In this document: positions 17,540 through 26,695 of the stretch, one piece after another
Position numbering within the stretch: position 1 is the stretch's first letter
Layout: each line of letters opens with the position of its first letter
NCBI RefSeq assembly: GCF_002741035.1
Contig: NZ_CP016808.1
Coordinates: 6,062,501 to 6,126,500 of the forward strand
Length of the DNA: 64,000 bases
Direction: 5' to 3'
Origin: Paenibacillus sp. BIHB 4019
GTDB lineage: Bacteria > Bacillota > Bacilli > Paenibacillales > Paenibacillaceae
Translations under genes and position numbers: made by a program
The notes under the pieces: generated by a model
Database searches by the model: none
What the model saw: only the letters and a program-made list of their open reading frames with translations
What the model was told of the DNA's origin: nothing

Positions 17540-18943
17540 TTATGCTTTACGGGCAGCATAGGCCATACATGCAGCAATCCAACGCTCTGCCATCACCGGA
17601 TTTGAGGCAAAATGAAAGTGCGTATAGCCTGCTACCAGCTGCGCGAGCTGAGCCCCTTCCTGCTTTACGCCGCGTCTGCCCTTTGTCTCGTAGGCCGGCT
17701 CCAGTTCTTCCCTATCGGCACTGGGCACATAAACCGAATAATGAAATTCATGTCCGCGCGCCTCGTCGCCTTCCGGCAGCAAAAAATTAGCGCCCAGTCC
17801 CTTTGCCTCCCGATAGCCTAACGCGGCAAGCTTGCCTTGCATGACTACGCTTCCTGGCAGCACGCCAGCCATCGCATAGCTATTGCCGCTCGTATTAGTA
17901 AGCTGCTCCGTTAAATACATATAACCGCCGCATTCGGCAAGCGTTGGCATGCCGCCAGCAATAGCATCCCGCACCGACTGATGAACGTGCTGCTGCTGCG
18001 CCAGCTGCTCGGCAAATTCCTCTGGAAAGCCGCCGCCAATATACAAGCCCGATACTTCTTCCGGCACAGCTTCCCCTGCAAGCGGCGAGAAGTATACAAG
18101 CTCGGCGCCATACGCCTCCAGCAGCTCAAGATTATCCGGATAATAAAAATGAAACGCCGCGTCCTTGGCAACCGCTATTCGCACGCTGCCCTCGGGATTT
18201 CTCCTCTCGAATAAGGAAGTACCCGCTGCTGCTCCACGAATAACCGGCGCTTCCGCTAACGCAAGCACGTGTTCAAGATCAACCGACGCTTCGCACATCG
18301 CCGCCAGCTGGTCAAATAATGGCGACAGCTCGCCCCGCTCAATCGAAGGGACTAAGCCCAGATGACGCTCAGGGATATGAAGCTCGCTGCTGCGCTTGAA
18401 ATAACCGACGACTGGAATGCCGCACTCCTGCTCAATGGCCGCCTTCACAATCTCATAATGGCTGTCGCTGCCGACCTTGTTCACAATGACGCCAACGATG
18501 CGCACATGGTCATCCAGCGCCTGAAAGCCCTTCACAATGGCTGCCGCACTGCGAGCCATGCTTTGGCAGTTGACGACCAGCAGCACAGGACAGTCCAGCA
18601 GCACGGCAAGCTCAGCGGTGCTGCCTTCGTTCGAAAGCGGATTTTTGCCATCATATAAGCCCATCACACCTTCAATGATTGAAATATCCGCCGTGCTCGC
18701 AGCACGCGAATATATTTCCTTCACCGTAGCGGGCGGACACATCCAGCTGTCCAGATTGCGTGACTGCCGTCCTGTCGCCGCCGTATGATAGGTCGGATCA
18801 ATGTAATCGGGCCCGCTCTTGAAGCCTTGTACCGCTAGTCCTCTGCGCGCTAAAGCAGCCATCAGCCCGACGGTTGTCGTCGTTTTGCCAACTCCGCTGC
18901 CCGTTCCGGCAATCACGATTCTTTTTTGCGTTGCTATCGTCAT
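17540..18943 (-). CDS. cbiA: cobyrinate a,c-diamide synthase
   Basis: A 467-residue ATP- and glutamine-dependent amidotransferase that amidates the a and c acetate side chains of cobyrinate. The N-terminal dethiobiotin-synthetase-like domain has the P-loop AGTGSGVGKTTTTVGL and GFKSGPDYIDPTYH. The C-terminal class I glutaminase domain has LYIGGGFPEEFAEQL and the nucleophile region LAECGGYMYL, and a late YTHFHFASNP segment. Length is normal. It is the last gene of the first cobalamin operon, separated from cbiG by 153 bases that contain one copy of the double-hairpin repeat. The ATG follows AAAGGA at a long distance of about 12 bases, so translation may be modest. Confidence 0.95.
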   Translation of the reverse strand: MTIATQKRIVIAGTGSGVGKTTTTVGLMAALARRGLAVQGFKSGPDYIDPTYHTAATGRQSRNLDSWMCPPATVKEIYSRAASTADISIIEGVMGLYDGKNPLSNEGSTAELAVLLDCPVLLVVNCQSMARSAAAIVKGFQALDDHVRIVGVIVNKVGSDSHYEIVKAAIEQECGIPVVGYFKRSSELHIPERHLGLVPSIERGELSPLFDQLAAMCEASVDLEHVLALAEAPVIRGAAAGTSLFERRNPEGSVRIAVAKDAAFHFYYPDNLELLEAYGAELVYFSPLAGEAVPEEVSGLYIGGGFPEEFAEQLAQQQHVHQSVRDAIAGGMPTLAECGGYMYLTEQLTNTSGNSYAMAGVLPGSVVMQGKLAALGYREAKGLGANFLLPEGDEARGHEFHYSVYVPSADREELEPAYETKGRRGVKQEGAQLAQLVAGYTHFHFASNPVMAERWIAACMAYAARKA

Positions 18944-18980
18944 AATGTGTGAATTCCTTTCGTTAAGGGCTTACGGCAAG

Positions 18981-19075
18981 GTGAAACGGCTCTCGCCGTC
19001 CTCAGGCGGCACAGCCCGTTTCATTCGAGAAATATAGAGAAAGGATCGAACAATCATAAACTTTCCTATATTTTC
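18981..19075. repeat. single copy of the double-hairpin repeat between cbiA and cbiG
   Basis: A diverged copy of the element at 17221: GTGAAACGGC, an inner GCCGTCC...GGCGGC, CCGTTTC, then AATATAGAGAAAGGA pairing with TTTCCTATATTTT. It fills most of the 153-base cbiG-cbiA gap. On the transcript the AT-rich hairpin comes first, just after a T6 tract, which could reduce read-through into cbiA or act as an RNA processing site; that is inference. Confidence 0.7.
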
Positions 19076-19096
19076 AAAAAAGCAGTGCTGCACGGC

Positions 19097-20230
19097 TTAT
19101 ACAAATGGAATAAGTCCAATTGAAATCGTGACATTGCCAGATTTTTGCTTGCCCAGCAGCAGCTCATTGTTTTTCGTATAACGCTTTACCGCAGGCTCGC
19201 TTACTCCGTAAGCTCCCGTAAATTTAAATACCGTTTCGGAAGGCTCGCTGATTTCCTCTTCGTTCAGCTCCGCAGGCGTATACGTCACGAGCGGCCAGCC
19301 ATATTTAGCGCATACCGCAAGCAGCCCTTCTTCATCCTTCTTGAGATCAATAGTGCAGATCGCTTTAACGCTGCGAATCGAAGCCCGAATGCCTTCCAAA
19401 GCGGAAACGATAACCGCCTCGATTTCCTCTGCCGACGTTCCCCGATTGCAGCCAACGCCAAGCGCCAGCACCTTCGGACGATAAAGCACGCCGTTATCCA
19501 GCAGCTTCTGCTCATCTGCCTCCAGCAGGCGGTGTGTGACTATAAGCGCCGCATTAGGCGCTGCCGCCTCTGCTGCGGCAATAGAGTCGTATATGACCAG
19601 ATTAGGAGGCATTGGGGTATCATGCATCCACCAGTTCCGTTCGCCCGACTCCTGCACAATAGCAACGGGCTCCTCATTAACGACAGCGGCGCTGACAGGC
19701 GTCAGCTTTGCATCGCTTTCCCACTCCCAGCCAAAGCGCCGCCCGAACAAATCGACAGGCAGCGTACGCTGTACATCCGATGCCGTCGTCAGCACCGGAC
19801 GCGCTCCAATAGCCGCTGCCGTCTCCCTCGTCAGCTCATTCGCTCCGCCGAGATGGCCGGACAGCACGCTGATGACATGCTCCCCCTTATCATCAATAAC
19901 GACGATGCCTGGGTCCTTCTTCTTGTCCTGCAGCAATGGAGCAATCATTCGCACAACTGCGCCAAGCGATATGATACAAATAATTCCTTTATATTTCGGA
20001 AACAAGGCAGGAAACAGCATACGCACCGAGCCATTAAACAGCTGAATGCCGCGGCTTTGTTCATCCCCTGCTTCGAATTTGCCCATATAATACAAATCGA
20101 CTGCGCCCATATTTTCCAGCAGCCGTCTGCCTGTCTGCACGCCATGCTTCGTAATCGCAACTACCGCATATTCGTGCTTCTGGCGAATTTCCGGAATGAC
20201 GCCTTCTTCCAGCTGAATGATTGCGCTCAT
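19097..20230 (-). CDS. cbiG: cobalt-precorrin-5A hydrolase
   Basis: A 377-residue CbiG protein that opens the ring-A lactone of cobalt-precorrin-5A and releases acetaldehyde in the anaerobic pathway. The N-terminal region has IISLGAVVRMIAPLLQDKKKD and the central region VLSGHLGGANELTRE, both strongly conserved. The C-terminal CobE/CbiG domain has LALGVGCNRGTSAEEIEAV. Full length. Its start overlaps the cbiF stop by four bases (ATGA). A large open frame on the opposite strand is an antisense shadow. Confidence 0.95.
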   Translation of the reverse strand: MSAIIQLEEGVIPEIRQKHEYAVVAITKHGVQTGRRLLENMGAVDLYYMGKFEAGDEQSRGIQLFNGSVRMLFPALFPKYKGIICIISLGAVVRMIAPLLQDKKKDPGIVVIDDKGEHVISVLSGHLGGANELTRETAAAIGARPVLTTASDVQRTLPVDLFGRRFGWEWESDAKLTPVSAAVVNEEPVAIVQESGERNWWMHDTPMPPNLVIYDSIAAAEAAAPNAALIVTHRLLEADEQKLLDNGVLYRPKVLALGVGCNRGTSAEEIEAVIVSALEGIRASIRSVKAICTIDLKKDEEGLLAVCAKYGWPLVTYTPAELNEEEISEPSETVFKFTGAYGVSEPAVKRYTKNNELLLGKQKSGNVTISIGLIPFV

Positions 20231-21006
20231 TCCGGCTTCACTCCTCTGCGGAAGCGGTGCGTGAACGTTTTGTCATACAGCTTCGAACGGTGCGCGTCCT
20301 TGTTGTGCAGCTCTGGATCAAGCGCCCAGCCGGCCAAAATCATCGCATGCGCACGAATGCCATGCTCGCGCATCGCATTGTCAAGCTCCGCAAGCGTTGT
20401 GCGGATAATTAATTGATCCGGCCAGCTCGCCCGGCGAACGACGGCGATCGGCGTCTCGTCTTCCCAGCCGGCATCTTTAAATTCCTGCACCACTTTGCGC
20501 GTTAGCGTAGCGCTGAGGAAGAGCGCAATCGTACAGCGATGCGCCGCCAAATCCTTCAGCTTCTCCAGCTCAGGCACAGGCGTCCGTCCTTCGGCCCGTG
20601 TCAAAATGACCGTTTGCGTCAGGTCAGGTATCGTCAGCTCAGCCCCAACCGCAGCAGCGGCTGCGAATACCGAGCTAACGCCCGGCACGATTTCACAATG
20701 GATGCCTTCGCGTTTAAGCAGCACCATTTGCTCCAAAATAGCCCCATACATTGCTGGGTCGCCAGTATGAATGCGGGCTACGCTTTTTCCCTGCTTTACC
20801 CGGTCTACGATAATGCCAACCATTTCATCCAAATCCATGCCGGCGCTTTTCAGCACCTCGGCTTCGGGCTTGGCTTTCGCAATCAATTCTTCGTTGACGA
20901 GCGAATCGGTATACATGACGACATCTGCCGCTTGCAGCAGCTTGAGCCCTTTTACCGTAATGAGATCCGGATCGCCTGGGCCTGCGCCAATAATATGTAC
21001 GATCAT
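20227..21006 (-). CDS. cbiF: cobalt-precorrin-4 C11-methyltransferase
   Basis: A 259-residue tetrapyrrole methylase. The N-terminal VHIIGAGPGDPDLITVKGLKLL motif and the SAM-binding RIHTGDPAMYGAI, VPGVSSVFAAAAAVG and ILTRAEGRTPVPELEKL sequences identify the CobM/CbiF group, which methylates C11 with S-adenosylmethionine. It overlaps cbiL and cbiG by four bases each, indicating tight coupling. Confidence 0.94.
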   Translation of the reverse strand: MIVHIIGAGPGDPDLITVKGLKLLQAADVVMYTDSLVNEELIAKAKPEAEVLKSAGMDLDEMVGIIVDRVKQGKSVARIHTGDPAMYGAILEQMVLLKREGIHCEIVPGVSSVFAAAAAVGAELTIPDLTQTVILTRAEGRTPVPELEKLKDLAAHRCTIALFLSATLTRKVVQEFKDAGWEDETPIAVVRRASWPDQLIIRTTLAELDNAMREHGIRAHAMILAGWALDPELHNKDAHRSKLYDKTFTHRFRRGVKPE

Positions 21007-21713
21007 TTTCTCACCACCATTAATGTCAAGTATTCAAGCTCGCGCCCTTGCAGCTCTTCAACATCCATCCACACCTGCTCCTCGGACGATGTAACCTTCG
21101 TCAACACATAAGCGTTCTTAACCAGCTTCAGGTCGCGCAATACAGTCAGCATCAAATCCAGCACCTTGGCAACTTTAATGAATACGACGCAGTCATGGCG
21201 CTCAATCGCTGTACGCATCGCTTCATAGCTTGGCGTTGCCGGAACAATCGCCACATGCTCGTCGCCGTCGGCAAGCGGAATGCCCAGGCGGGAAGCCGAC
21301 GCATTAAACGAAGAAATACCGGGAATCGCCTGCATTTCCACTTCAGGGTGGCGCTCGCGCATAAGCCGCATCAGGTGGATATAGGTGCTGTAGATCATCG
21401 GATCGCCTTCCGTAACGAACGCCACATCGCGGCCTTCGCTAATCGGCTGCCATACCTGCTGCACCGTCTTCTCCCACTGGCGCTCCAACGATTCGCGATC
21501 CTTCGTCATTGGAAAGGTCAGTCCGAGCATTTCCTTCTCCGCTGCATTTACATACAGTTCAGCTATCGTCAGCGCGTAGCTTTTGGCGCCCATCTTTTTG
21601 CGCGGGTACGCGATAACCGGGCATTCCTTCATAAGCCGAAAAGCTTTAACCGTAATCAGCTCCGGGTCCCCTGGCCCAATTCCAATTCCATATAATTTGC
21701 CGAGCTTAGTCAT
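21003..21713 (-). CDS. cbiL: cobalt-factor II / precorrin-2 C20-methyltransferase
   Basis: A 236-residue tetrapyrrole methylase of the CobI/CbiL type: [22 protein letters not shown] at the N-terminus, [40 protein letters not shown] and [10 protein letters not shown]. It adds the C20 methyl group, the first dedicated methylation after cobalt insertion in this pathway. It overlaps cbiET by eight bases and cbiF by four. The neighbouring cbiX and cbiG mark the pathway as the cobalt-early form. Confidence 0.94.
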   Translation of the reverse strand: MTKLGKLYGIGIGPGDPELITVKAFRLMKECPVIAYPRKKMGAKSYALTIAELYVNAAEKEMLGLTFPMTKDRESLERQWEKTVQQVWQPISEGRDVAFVTEGDPMIYSTYIHLMRLMRERHPEVEMQAIPGISSFNASASRLGIPLADGDEHVAIVPATPSYEAMRTAIERHDCVVFIKVAKVLDLMLTVLRDLKLVKNAYVLTKVTSSEEQVWMDVEELQGRELEYLTLMVVRK

Positions 21714-22941
21714 TGCTGCTTTCCTCCTCGGTGAGTATCTCTGGCTGCTTCCAAGCCGTAATTAGAAAAATCGGATTAAGCGCATCAAAACGTGTCAAAT
21801 CGAGTATCGGTTTGCTGCGCGACAGCTGCGCCAGCGTTATATCGGTTTTAAAGCCTTCATCCTCAAAAGCGCTCATCGCTTTGCCCATCGTCTCAATCGT
21901 TGCCGCATTAACGACGATGCGTCCGCCTTCCTTGAGCCGCGTGCAGCAAATATGCAGCAGCTCGCGCAGCTCGCCGCCGCTGCCGCCGATAAATACAGCA
22001 TCGGGATCAGCGAATGCGTCCAGACCATCAGGCGCGCGTCCCAGCCGTGTCGTCAGATCGGTTCTGAATTTTCGGGCATTCTCCACACAGTTGGCAAGAT
22101 CGCCTTCGTTCTTCTCAATGGCGTATACGTCGCCTTGGCGGGCAATCCGTGCAGCCTCAATCGCCATGGAGCCTGTGCATGTGCCAATATCCCAAACCGT
22201 GCTCGTTTCCCTAAGCTGCATAGCTGCTAGGCTAAGGACGCGGATTTCACGTTTGGTAATTAGCCCCTTGTCTGGCTTGCGCTGGGCAAATTCGCTATCA
22301 GCAATGCCGAGCGGCCACGACGGGCTCGCCTTCACACGCTTCAAAATCAATACATTCAGCGGGGAAAATTCCGCCTCCGCAAGCTCGCCCAGCTCATACC
22401 ACCCCGTGCGCTCATCCGCTCCGCCTAAATTTTCAGCCAAAAAAGCTTTATATTCAGTCATGCCGAAGTCGAGCAAGTAACGGGCAATAACGCTGGGATT
22501 ATTCTTATCGTCGGTCAGCAGCGCAATCTTCGCTTTGCCGTCGATACGCTGCGCCAGCCCCTTGATGCTCTTGCCGTGAACGCTTGTGAGCAGCGCATCA
22601 TGCCAGCTTTCGCCCATTCGCGCAAATGCAAGCTGCACCGAGCTGTGCGCCGGATAAATGTCCAGCTCCACCTTGCCGGCCAAATAACCGCCTATGCCAT
22701 AAAACAACGGATCGCCGGAAGCGAGAATGACCGTCCGTCTGCTCTCCGCCTGCAGCTGCTTGGCCAGGTCAGCCAAGCCGCCTTTAATGACTATTTTCTC
22801 GCCCGCATATTGCGGAAAAAAAGCTAAATGGCGCTCGCCGCCAACTAGTACTTCACTCTCTTGAATCCAGCCTTCATAAAGCGACGGCAAGCCTGCTGCT
22901 CCGTCATCGCCAATGCCGATCATTTTGATTTTGTTCCCCAA
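21706..22941 (-). CDS. cbiET: fused cobalt-precorrin-7 C5-methyltransferase / C15-methyltransferase
   Basis: A 411-residue fusion of CbiE (about residues 1-200) and CbiT (about 205-400), equivalent to CobL. The CbiE part has [12 protein letters not shown] and [15 protein letters not shown]. The CbiT part starts near [13 protein letters not shown] and has the SAM-binding [19 protein letters not shown] and [15 protein letters not shown]. Together they methylate C5 and C15 and decarboxylate the ring-C acetate. The start is an unusual TTG at 22941, supported by GGGGGAG seven bases upstream; the first in-frame ATG is six codons later. Confidence 0.94.
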   Translation of the reverse strand: MGNKIKMIGIGDDGAAGLPSLYEGWIQESEVLVGGERHLAFFPQYAGEKIVIKGGLADLAKQLQAESRRTVILASGDPLFYGIGGYLAGKVELDIYPAHSSVQLAFARMGESWHDALLTSVHGKSIKGLAQRIDGKAKIALLTDDKNNPSVIARYLLDFGMTEYKAFLAENLGGADERTGWYELGELAEAEFSPLNVLILKRVKASPSWPLGIADSEFAQRKPDKGLITKREIRVLSLAAMQLRETSTVWDIGTCTGSMAIEAARIARQGDVYAIEKNEGDLANCVENARKFRTDLTTRLGRAPDGLDAFADPDAVFIGGSGGELRELLHICCTRLKEGGRIVVNAATIETMGKAMSAFEDEGFKTDITLAQLSRSKPILDLTRFDALNPIFLITAWKQPEILTEEESSND

Positions 22942-22996
22942 GCTCTATCTCCCCCGATCCTTTGCTGCCGCGCAGCTTAAATGCAGCTTTAAAACG

Positions 22997-24088
22997 CTAT
23001 TGTTCAGCTCTGCCTAACAGCTGGGCTTTCATTGATATAATGACCGTCTCGACGATAAGCTGCCCGCCAGCTTCCTTCTTGCTGTGATAGCAGCACAGCT
23101 CGCTCATTCGTTCGAAAAAAGCATCAATGCCGCGCTCCTGCATCATATCTCCAACCTGCGAGGCCGTGTTCGCGCCGCGAATTTCTTCCACAAGTCCTTC
23201 GGGAACAGCAGCATATTCTGCTATTTCGGCGAGAAAGCCAAAGTCGACAGGCGCGCTTTTGGAATGCACCATCATGACGCCCTGCGCCACCTTCGAAAAC
23301 TTGCCCATCATGCCGACTAGCGTTACTTTGCGAATATGCTTGTTTCGAGCCATTTTCAGCGAAAAGCCGATAAAATCGCCCATCTCGATAAAAGCCTCCT
23401 CCGGCAAATCGGGATATAGCTCCATCCCAAACTTTTCCGTTCGGCCACCTGTCGATAAAACAAGATGGTCGCAGCCGCTGACGGCTGCGACATTAATCGC
23501 TTGCGCGACGCTCGCTTTATATGCTGCGGTCGAGAACGGCACAACGGTGCCTCTCGTCCCAAGTATCGAAATGCCACCTATAATACCAAGGCGGCCATTT
23601 AACGTTTTGAGCGCGATCCGCTCGCCTTCCGGCACGGAAATGACGACGCTTACGCCCCGCCCCTCCAGCTCGAAGGAGCGCAGCACCTCTTCCACCGCTT
23701 CATGAATCATGCGGCGCGGCACCGGATTAATGGCAGCTTCGCCAACCGGCACGGGCAGGCCGGGCTTCGTTACCCGTCCAACCCCAATGCCGCCATCCAG
23801 CAAAACACCTTCGCCGTCATGCCATTTGACCTCTGAAAAAATGCTTGCGCCATGCGTAGCATCCGGATCATCGCCGCCATCCTTTATAACTTCTGCTATT
23901 GCGGAATCTCCGGTCAGCTCACAGCTTACAATGGTGAAAGTGACCCGCTCGCCAATCGGCAGCACAATTTCCGACTCGGTCTGCTGCTCGCGCAAAATCA
24001 GCGCAGTCAGCGCCGCCTTCGTCGCGGCAGTCGCACACGAGCCTGTCGTATAGCCATGGCGAAGCGGCTTATCCTCTTTCTTGTCCAC
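22997..24088 (-). CDS. cbiD: cobalt-precorrin-5B C1-methyltransferase
   Basis: A 363-residue CbiD protein, identified by the N-terminal LRHGYTTGSCATAATKAAL and later DGGDDPDATHG, GGIGVGRVTKPGLPVPVGE, INPVPRRMI and VLSTGGRTEKF motifs. It methylates C1 of the macrocycle in the anaerobic route. Initiation is probably at GTG 24088, five bases after the cbiC stop, with no good ribosome binding site, so it likely depends on re-initiation from cbiC. Length is typical. Confidence 0.94.
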   Translation of the reverse strand: MDKKEDKPLRHGYTTGSCATAATKAALTALILREQQTESEIVLPIGERVTFTIVSCELTGDSAIAEVIKDGGDDPDATHGASIFSEVKWHDGEGVLLDGGIGVGRVTKPGLPVPVGEAAINPVPRRMIHEAVEEVLRSFELEGRGVSVVISVPEGERIALKTLNGRLGIIGGISILGTRGTVVPFSTAAYKASVAQAINVAAVSGCDHLVLSTGGRTEKFGMELYPDLPEEAFIEMGDFIGFSLKMARNKHIRKVTLVGMMGKFSKVAQGVMMVHSKSAPVDFGFLAEIAEYAAVPEGLVEEIRGANTASQVGDMMQERGIDAFFERMSELCCYHSKKEAGGQLIVETVIISMKAQLLGRAEQ

Positions 24089-24093
24089 GCTTT

Positions 24094-24744
24094 TTACACT
24101 TGGCGCTCTGCCAGCAGGGAAATCGCGTTAACCGCAGCCACGGCAACCGGGCTCCCGCCCTTTCGTCCGAGATTCGTAATGAACGGAATGTCCAGCTTGG
24201 CAAGCTCCTCCTTCGATTCTGCTGCCGATACGAAGCCGACAGGCACGCCAACGATAAGGCCGGGCCTCGCTTCGCCATTTTTCACCAGTCTAATTAGCTC
24301 CAGCAGCGCCGTAGGTGCGTTTCCAATCGCATAAATACCGCCGTCCGCTTCACGAATCGCCTTGCGAATGGAAATAATCGCCCGGGTCGTATTGAGGCGC
24401 TTCGCCTCCTCCATTACATCTGCATCCGATATGTATACGCGCACGTCGCCGCCAAACTTCTCAATGCGCGGCTTGCTGATGCCAACCTGAACCATCTGCA
24501 CATCAGCAACTACAGGCTTGCCCGCAAGGATCGCCTTAATGCCCGCCTGAACCGCATCCTTATGGAACATCATGCTGCGCCCCAGCTCAAAGTCTGCCGA
24601 AGCATGAATAACGCGCTGAACAACGGCATATTGCTCATCCGTGAACGGGTGCTCCCCAAGCTCCTCGGTAATCATTTCAAAGCTGCGTGCTTCAATTTCC
24701 TGCGGCTGTACAGTAAGCGGTTTAAAATCCGTCATAAAATCCAT
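24094..24744 (-). CDS. cbiC: cobalt-precorrin-8 methylmutase
   Basis: A 216-residue CbiC/CobH protein that moves the methyl group from C11 to C12, giving cobyrinate. Motifs include IEARSFEMI, RVIHASADFELGRSMMFH with the catalytic histidine, DVQMVQVGISKPRI, AIGNAPTALLELI and VGVPVGFVSAAESKE. Full length. It is closely coupled to cbiD downstream. Confidence 0.95.
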   Translation of the reverse strand: MDFMTDFKPLTVQPQEIEARSFEMITEELGEHPFTDEQYAVVQRVIHASADFELGRSMMFHKDAVQAGIKAILAGKPVVADVQMVQVGISKPRIEKFGGDVRVYISDADVMEEAKRLNTTRAIISIRKAIREADGGIYAIGNAPTALLELIRLVKNGEARPGLIVGVPVGFVSAAESKEELAKLDIPFITNLGRKGGSPVAVAAVNAISLLAERQV

Positions 24745-24784
24745 GTTTTTCGCTCAGCTCCTTCAATCTTGATCTAACGTTTAT

Positions 24785-25552
24785 TTATTTCAACATTTCC
24801 TTTAATGTATCACTTATTTCGTCAAAGCGCGAAAAAACATGCCCATAGGCAAGCTTAGGGCGCCCAATAATAATCGTCTCAATACCCATTTCAAGCGCGG
24901 CTTCCAGCTTCTCATCCACAGAACCGACCTTGCCGCTCTCCTTCGTAATCATCAGCGTCACGCCAAATTGCTCATAAAGAGCGCGGTTGAGCGCTTTGGA
25001 AAATGGCCCCTGCATCGCAACGATATGCTTTTGCGGCAGTCCCAGCGCTTCGCATTTCTCCATATTATCGAGGCGCGGCAGCATACGGGCGATCAGCGTC
25101 ACGTTAGGCAAGCCTAGCAGACGCTCGGTAAAAACCTGCAGCGTTTTGCTGCCTGTCGTCAGCATCACGACGCCGCCCTTCGCAGCCGCCATTTCGGCTG
25201 CTTCGGCGTAATCATCCGCATATTTAATCAGCGGTTGTCCGTCAAAGGTCAAGCTCTCGCGCTCATAGCGAATATATGGCACCGATGCTTGCTCGGCCGC
25301 CGCCATCGCATTGCGATGCGCCTCCTCGGCAAAAGGATGGCTGGCATCCACGACAGCCTGTACCTGATTTTCTTTCAGGTAAGCTGCCATTTCGTCTGCG
25401 GTCAGACGTCCCACTCGCACGTCAAGTCCGGCTTCCTTCAAGCTGCTTGCCGCACTGTCGGTCACAACCGAAGTCAGCACGCTATAGCCCTGCGCCTTAA
25501 TTTGTACGGCGAGCTCCCTCGCATCGCTTGTTCCACATAACATAAAAATCAT
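24785..25552 (-). CDS. cbiJ: cobalt-precorrin-6A reductase
   Basis: A 255-residue CbiJ/CobK reductase. The N-terminal MLCGTSDARELAVQIKAQGYSVL, the DASHPFAEEAHRNA motif and IARMLPRLDNMEKCEALGLP are typical. It reduces the macrocycle with NADPH before the CbiE/CbiT steps. The start at 25552 follows GGGGAGGG, which lies in the last codons of cbiX, leaving only three bases between the two frames. Confidence 0.93.
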   Translation of the reverse strand: MIFMLCGTSDARELAVQIKAQGYSVLTSVVTDSAASSLKEAGLDVRVGRLTADEMAAYLKENQVQAVVDASHPFAEEAHRNAMAAAEQASVPYIRYERESLTFDGQPLIKYADDYAEAAEMAAAKGGVVMLTTGSKTLQVFTERLLGLPNVTLIARMLPRLDNMEKCEALGLPQKHIVAMQGPFSKALNRALYEQFGVTLMITKESGKVGSVDEKLEAALEMGIETIIIGRPKLAYGHVFSRFDEISDTLKEMLK

Positions 25553-25555
25553 AAC

Positions 25556-26671
25556 TTAACCCTCCCCGACAAGCGTAGCCGCCTTGGACGGATCTTTTTT
25601 CTTCTGTGCATCTTCCTTACCATCATCAGCAGCAAGCTCGCCGATTTCAAGATGCTCGTGCTCGTGGTGATCATGGTCATGGTGGTCATGATTATGCTCG
25701 TGCGTATGGCCCTCATGATGCTCGTGATCATGCGCATGGTGTTCATGATCGTGATGATGGTCATGGCCATGGTCGTGTGCATGGTGTTCATGACCGTGGT
25801 CGTGATCATGATGATCATGGTGGTGGTCGTGATGGTCGTGGTCGTGATCATGGTGGTGGTGATGGTCATGGTCTTTCATCGCTTGCAGGCGGAACTGGCA
25901 CATATCGCAGTTCATCTTCACTTCGTCCTGCAGCGCTTCTGCTGCGCGGTCTTTCAAAATCTCTTTAAGCAGCGGGTGGAAGCCGAAATATTCTGCAAGC
26001 ACAAATTCCGTATCCGGATATGCAGCCGTATATTGCTCCATCGCCGCTTCCATCCGTTTAATTAAGACACCGGTAAACAGGAAATAAGGCAGTATAATGA
26101 CTTTGCGGGCGCCCAGCTTGAGGCAGCGCTCTACCCCTTCATCCATCAAAGGTGCCGTAACGCCAATAAAGGCGGTTTCGACCCATTTCACTTTTAGACG
26201 CTCCCAGAACAAGCGGGAAATTTTGAATAGCTCACTGTTCGCATCCGCATCGCTGCTGCCCCGGCCGACGATCAAAATAGCCGTATCCGCAAGCTCGCTT
26301 TCCTCTGCGACAACCGCTTCGCCAAGGCGGGAGGTCAAAATTTCCAGTACCTGATCGTGAACGCCAATCGGCCGTCCATAAATAATATTTACAGCTGGGT
26401 AACGCAGCTTTGCTTCATCAATTGCCGCAGGCATATGCAGCTTTGCATGCCCTGCCGAAAATAACGTAATCGGAATGACGGCGATCCTGGTCGCCCCTTT
26501 TGCTACGCAAATATCAAAGCCCTGCTTCATCGTCGGCGTGACAAACTCCAGAAAGCACAGCTCTACCATATCTGCTTTCAGTGTTGACGCTACAGAGGCG
26601 ACAAACTCGCGCACCTCTTCATTGCCTCTCTCATCCCGGCTTCCGTGCCCTACAAACAAAACCGCATCCAT
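25556..26671 (-). CDS. cbiX: sirohydrochlorin cobaltochelatase with poly-His tail
   Basis: A 371-residue long-form CbiX that inserts cobalt into sirohydrochlorin. Two chelatase domains cover residues 1-120 and 130-250. The active-site histidines are H9 in FVGHGSR and H75 in FSAGHAKLHMP. Residues 253-258 (MNCDMC) fit the MXCXXC motif that in B. megaterium CbiX binds an Fe-S cluster. Residues 268-340 contain 44 histidines in 73 positions, mostly alternating with Asp, ending in a short acidic/lysine tail. The tail is probably a cobalt store or buffer, a reasonable inference for a chelatase. Its antisense strand gives a spurious Met/Val-rich frame. Confidence 0.95.
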   Translation of the reverse strand: MDAVLFVGHGSRDERGNEEVREFVASVASTLKADMVELCFLEFVTPTMKQGFDICVAKGATRIAVIPITLFSAGHAKLHMPAAIDEAKLRYPAVNIIYGRPIGVHDQVLEILTSRLGEAVVAEESELADTAILIVGRGSSDADANSELFKISRLFWERLKVKWVETAFIGVTAPLMDEGVERCLKLGARKVIILPYFLFTGVLIKRMEAAMEQYTAAYPDTEFVLAEYFGFHPLLKEILKDRAAEALQDEVKMNCDMCQFRLQAMKDHDHHHHHDHDHDHHDHHHDHHDHDHGHEHHAHDHGHDHHHDHEHHAHDHEHHEGHTHEHNHDHHDHDHHEHEHLEIGELAADDGKEDAQKKKDPSKAATLVGEG

Positions 26672-26695
26672 CTTCCTTCATCTCCCTTGCTGTCG

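Noticed and set aside
19145..20416. 423-codon open frame on the plus strand opposite cbiG and cbiF
   Set aside because: It is antisense to two clearly conserved genes, has a composition rich in Arg, Cys and His, no ribosome binding site and no recognisable motif.
25652..26065. 137-codon plus-strand frame made almost entirely of Met and Val, resembling a membrane protein
   Set aside because: It is the reverse complement of the CAT/CAC codons of the CbiX poly-histidine tail (CAT reads ATG, CAC reads GTG).
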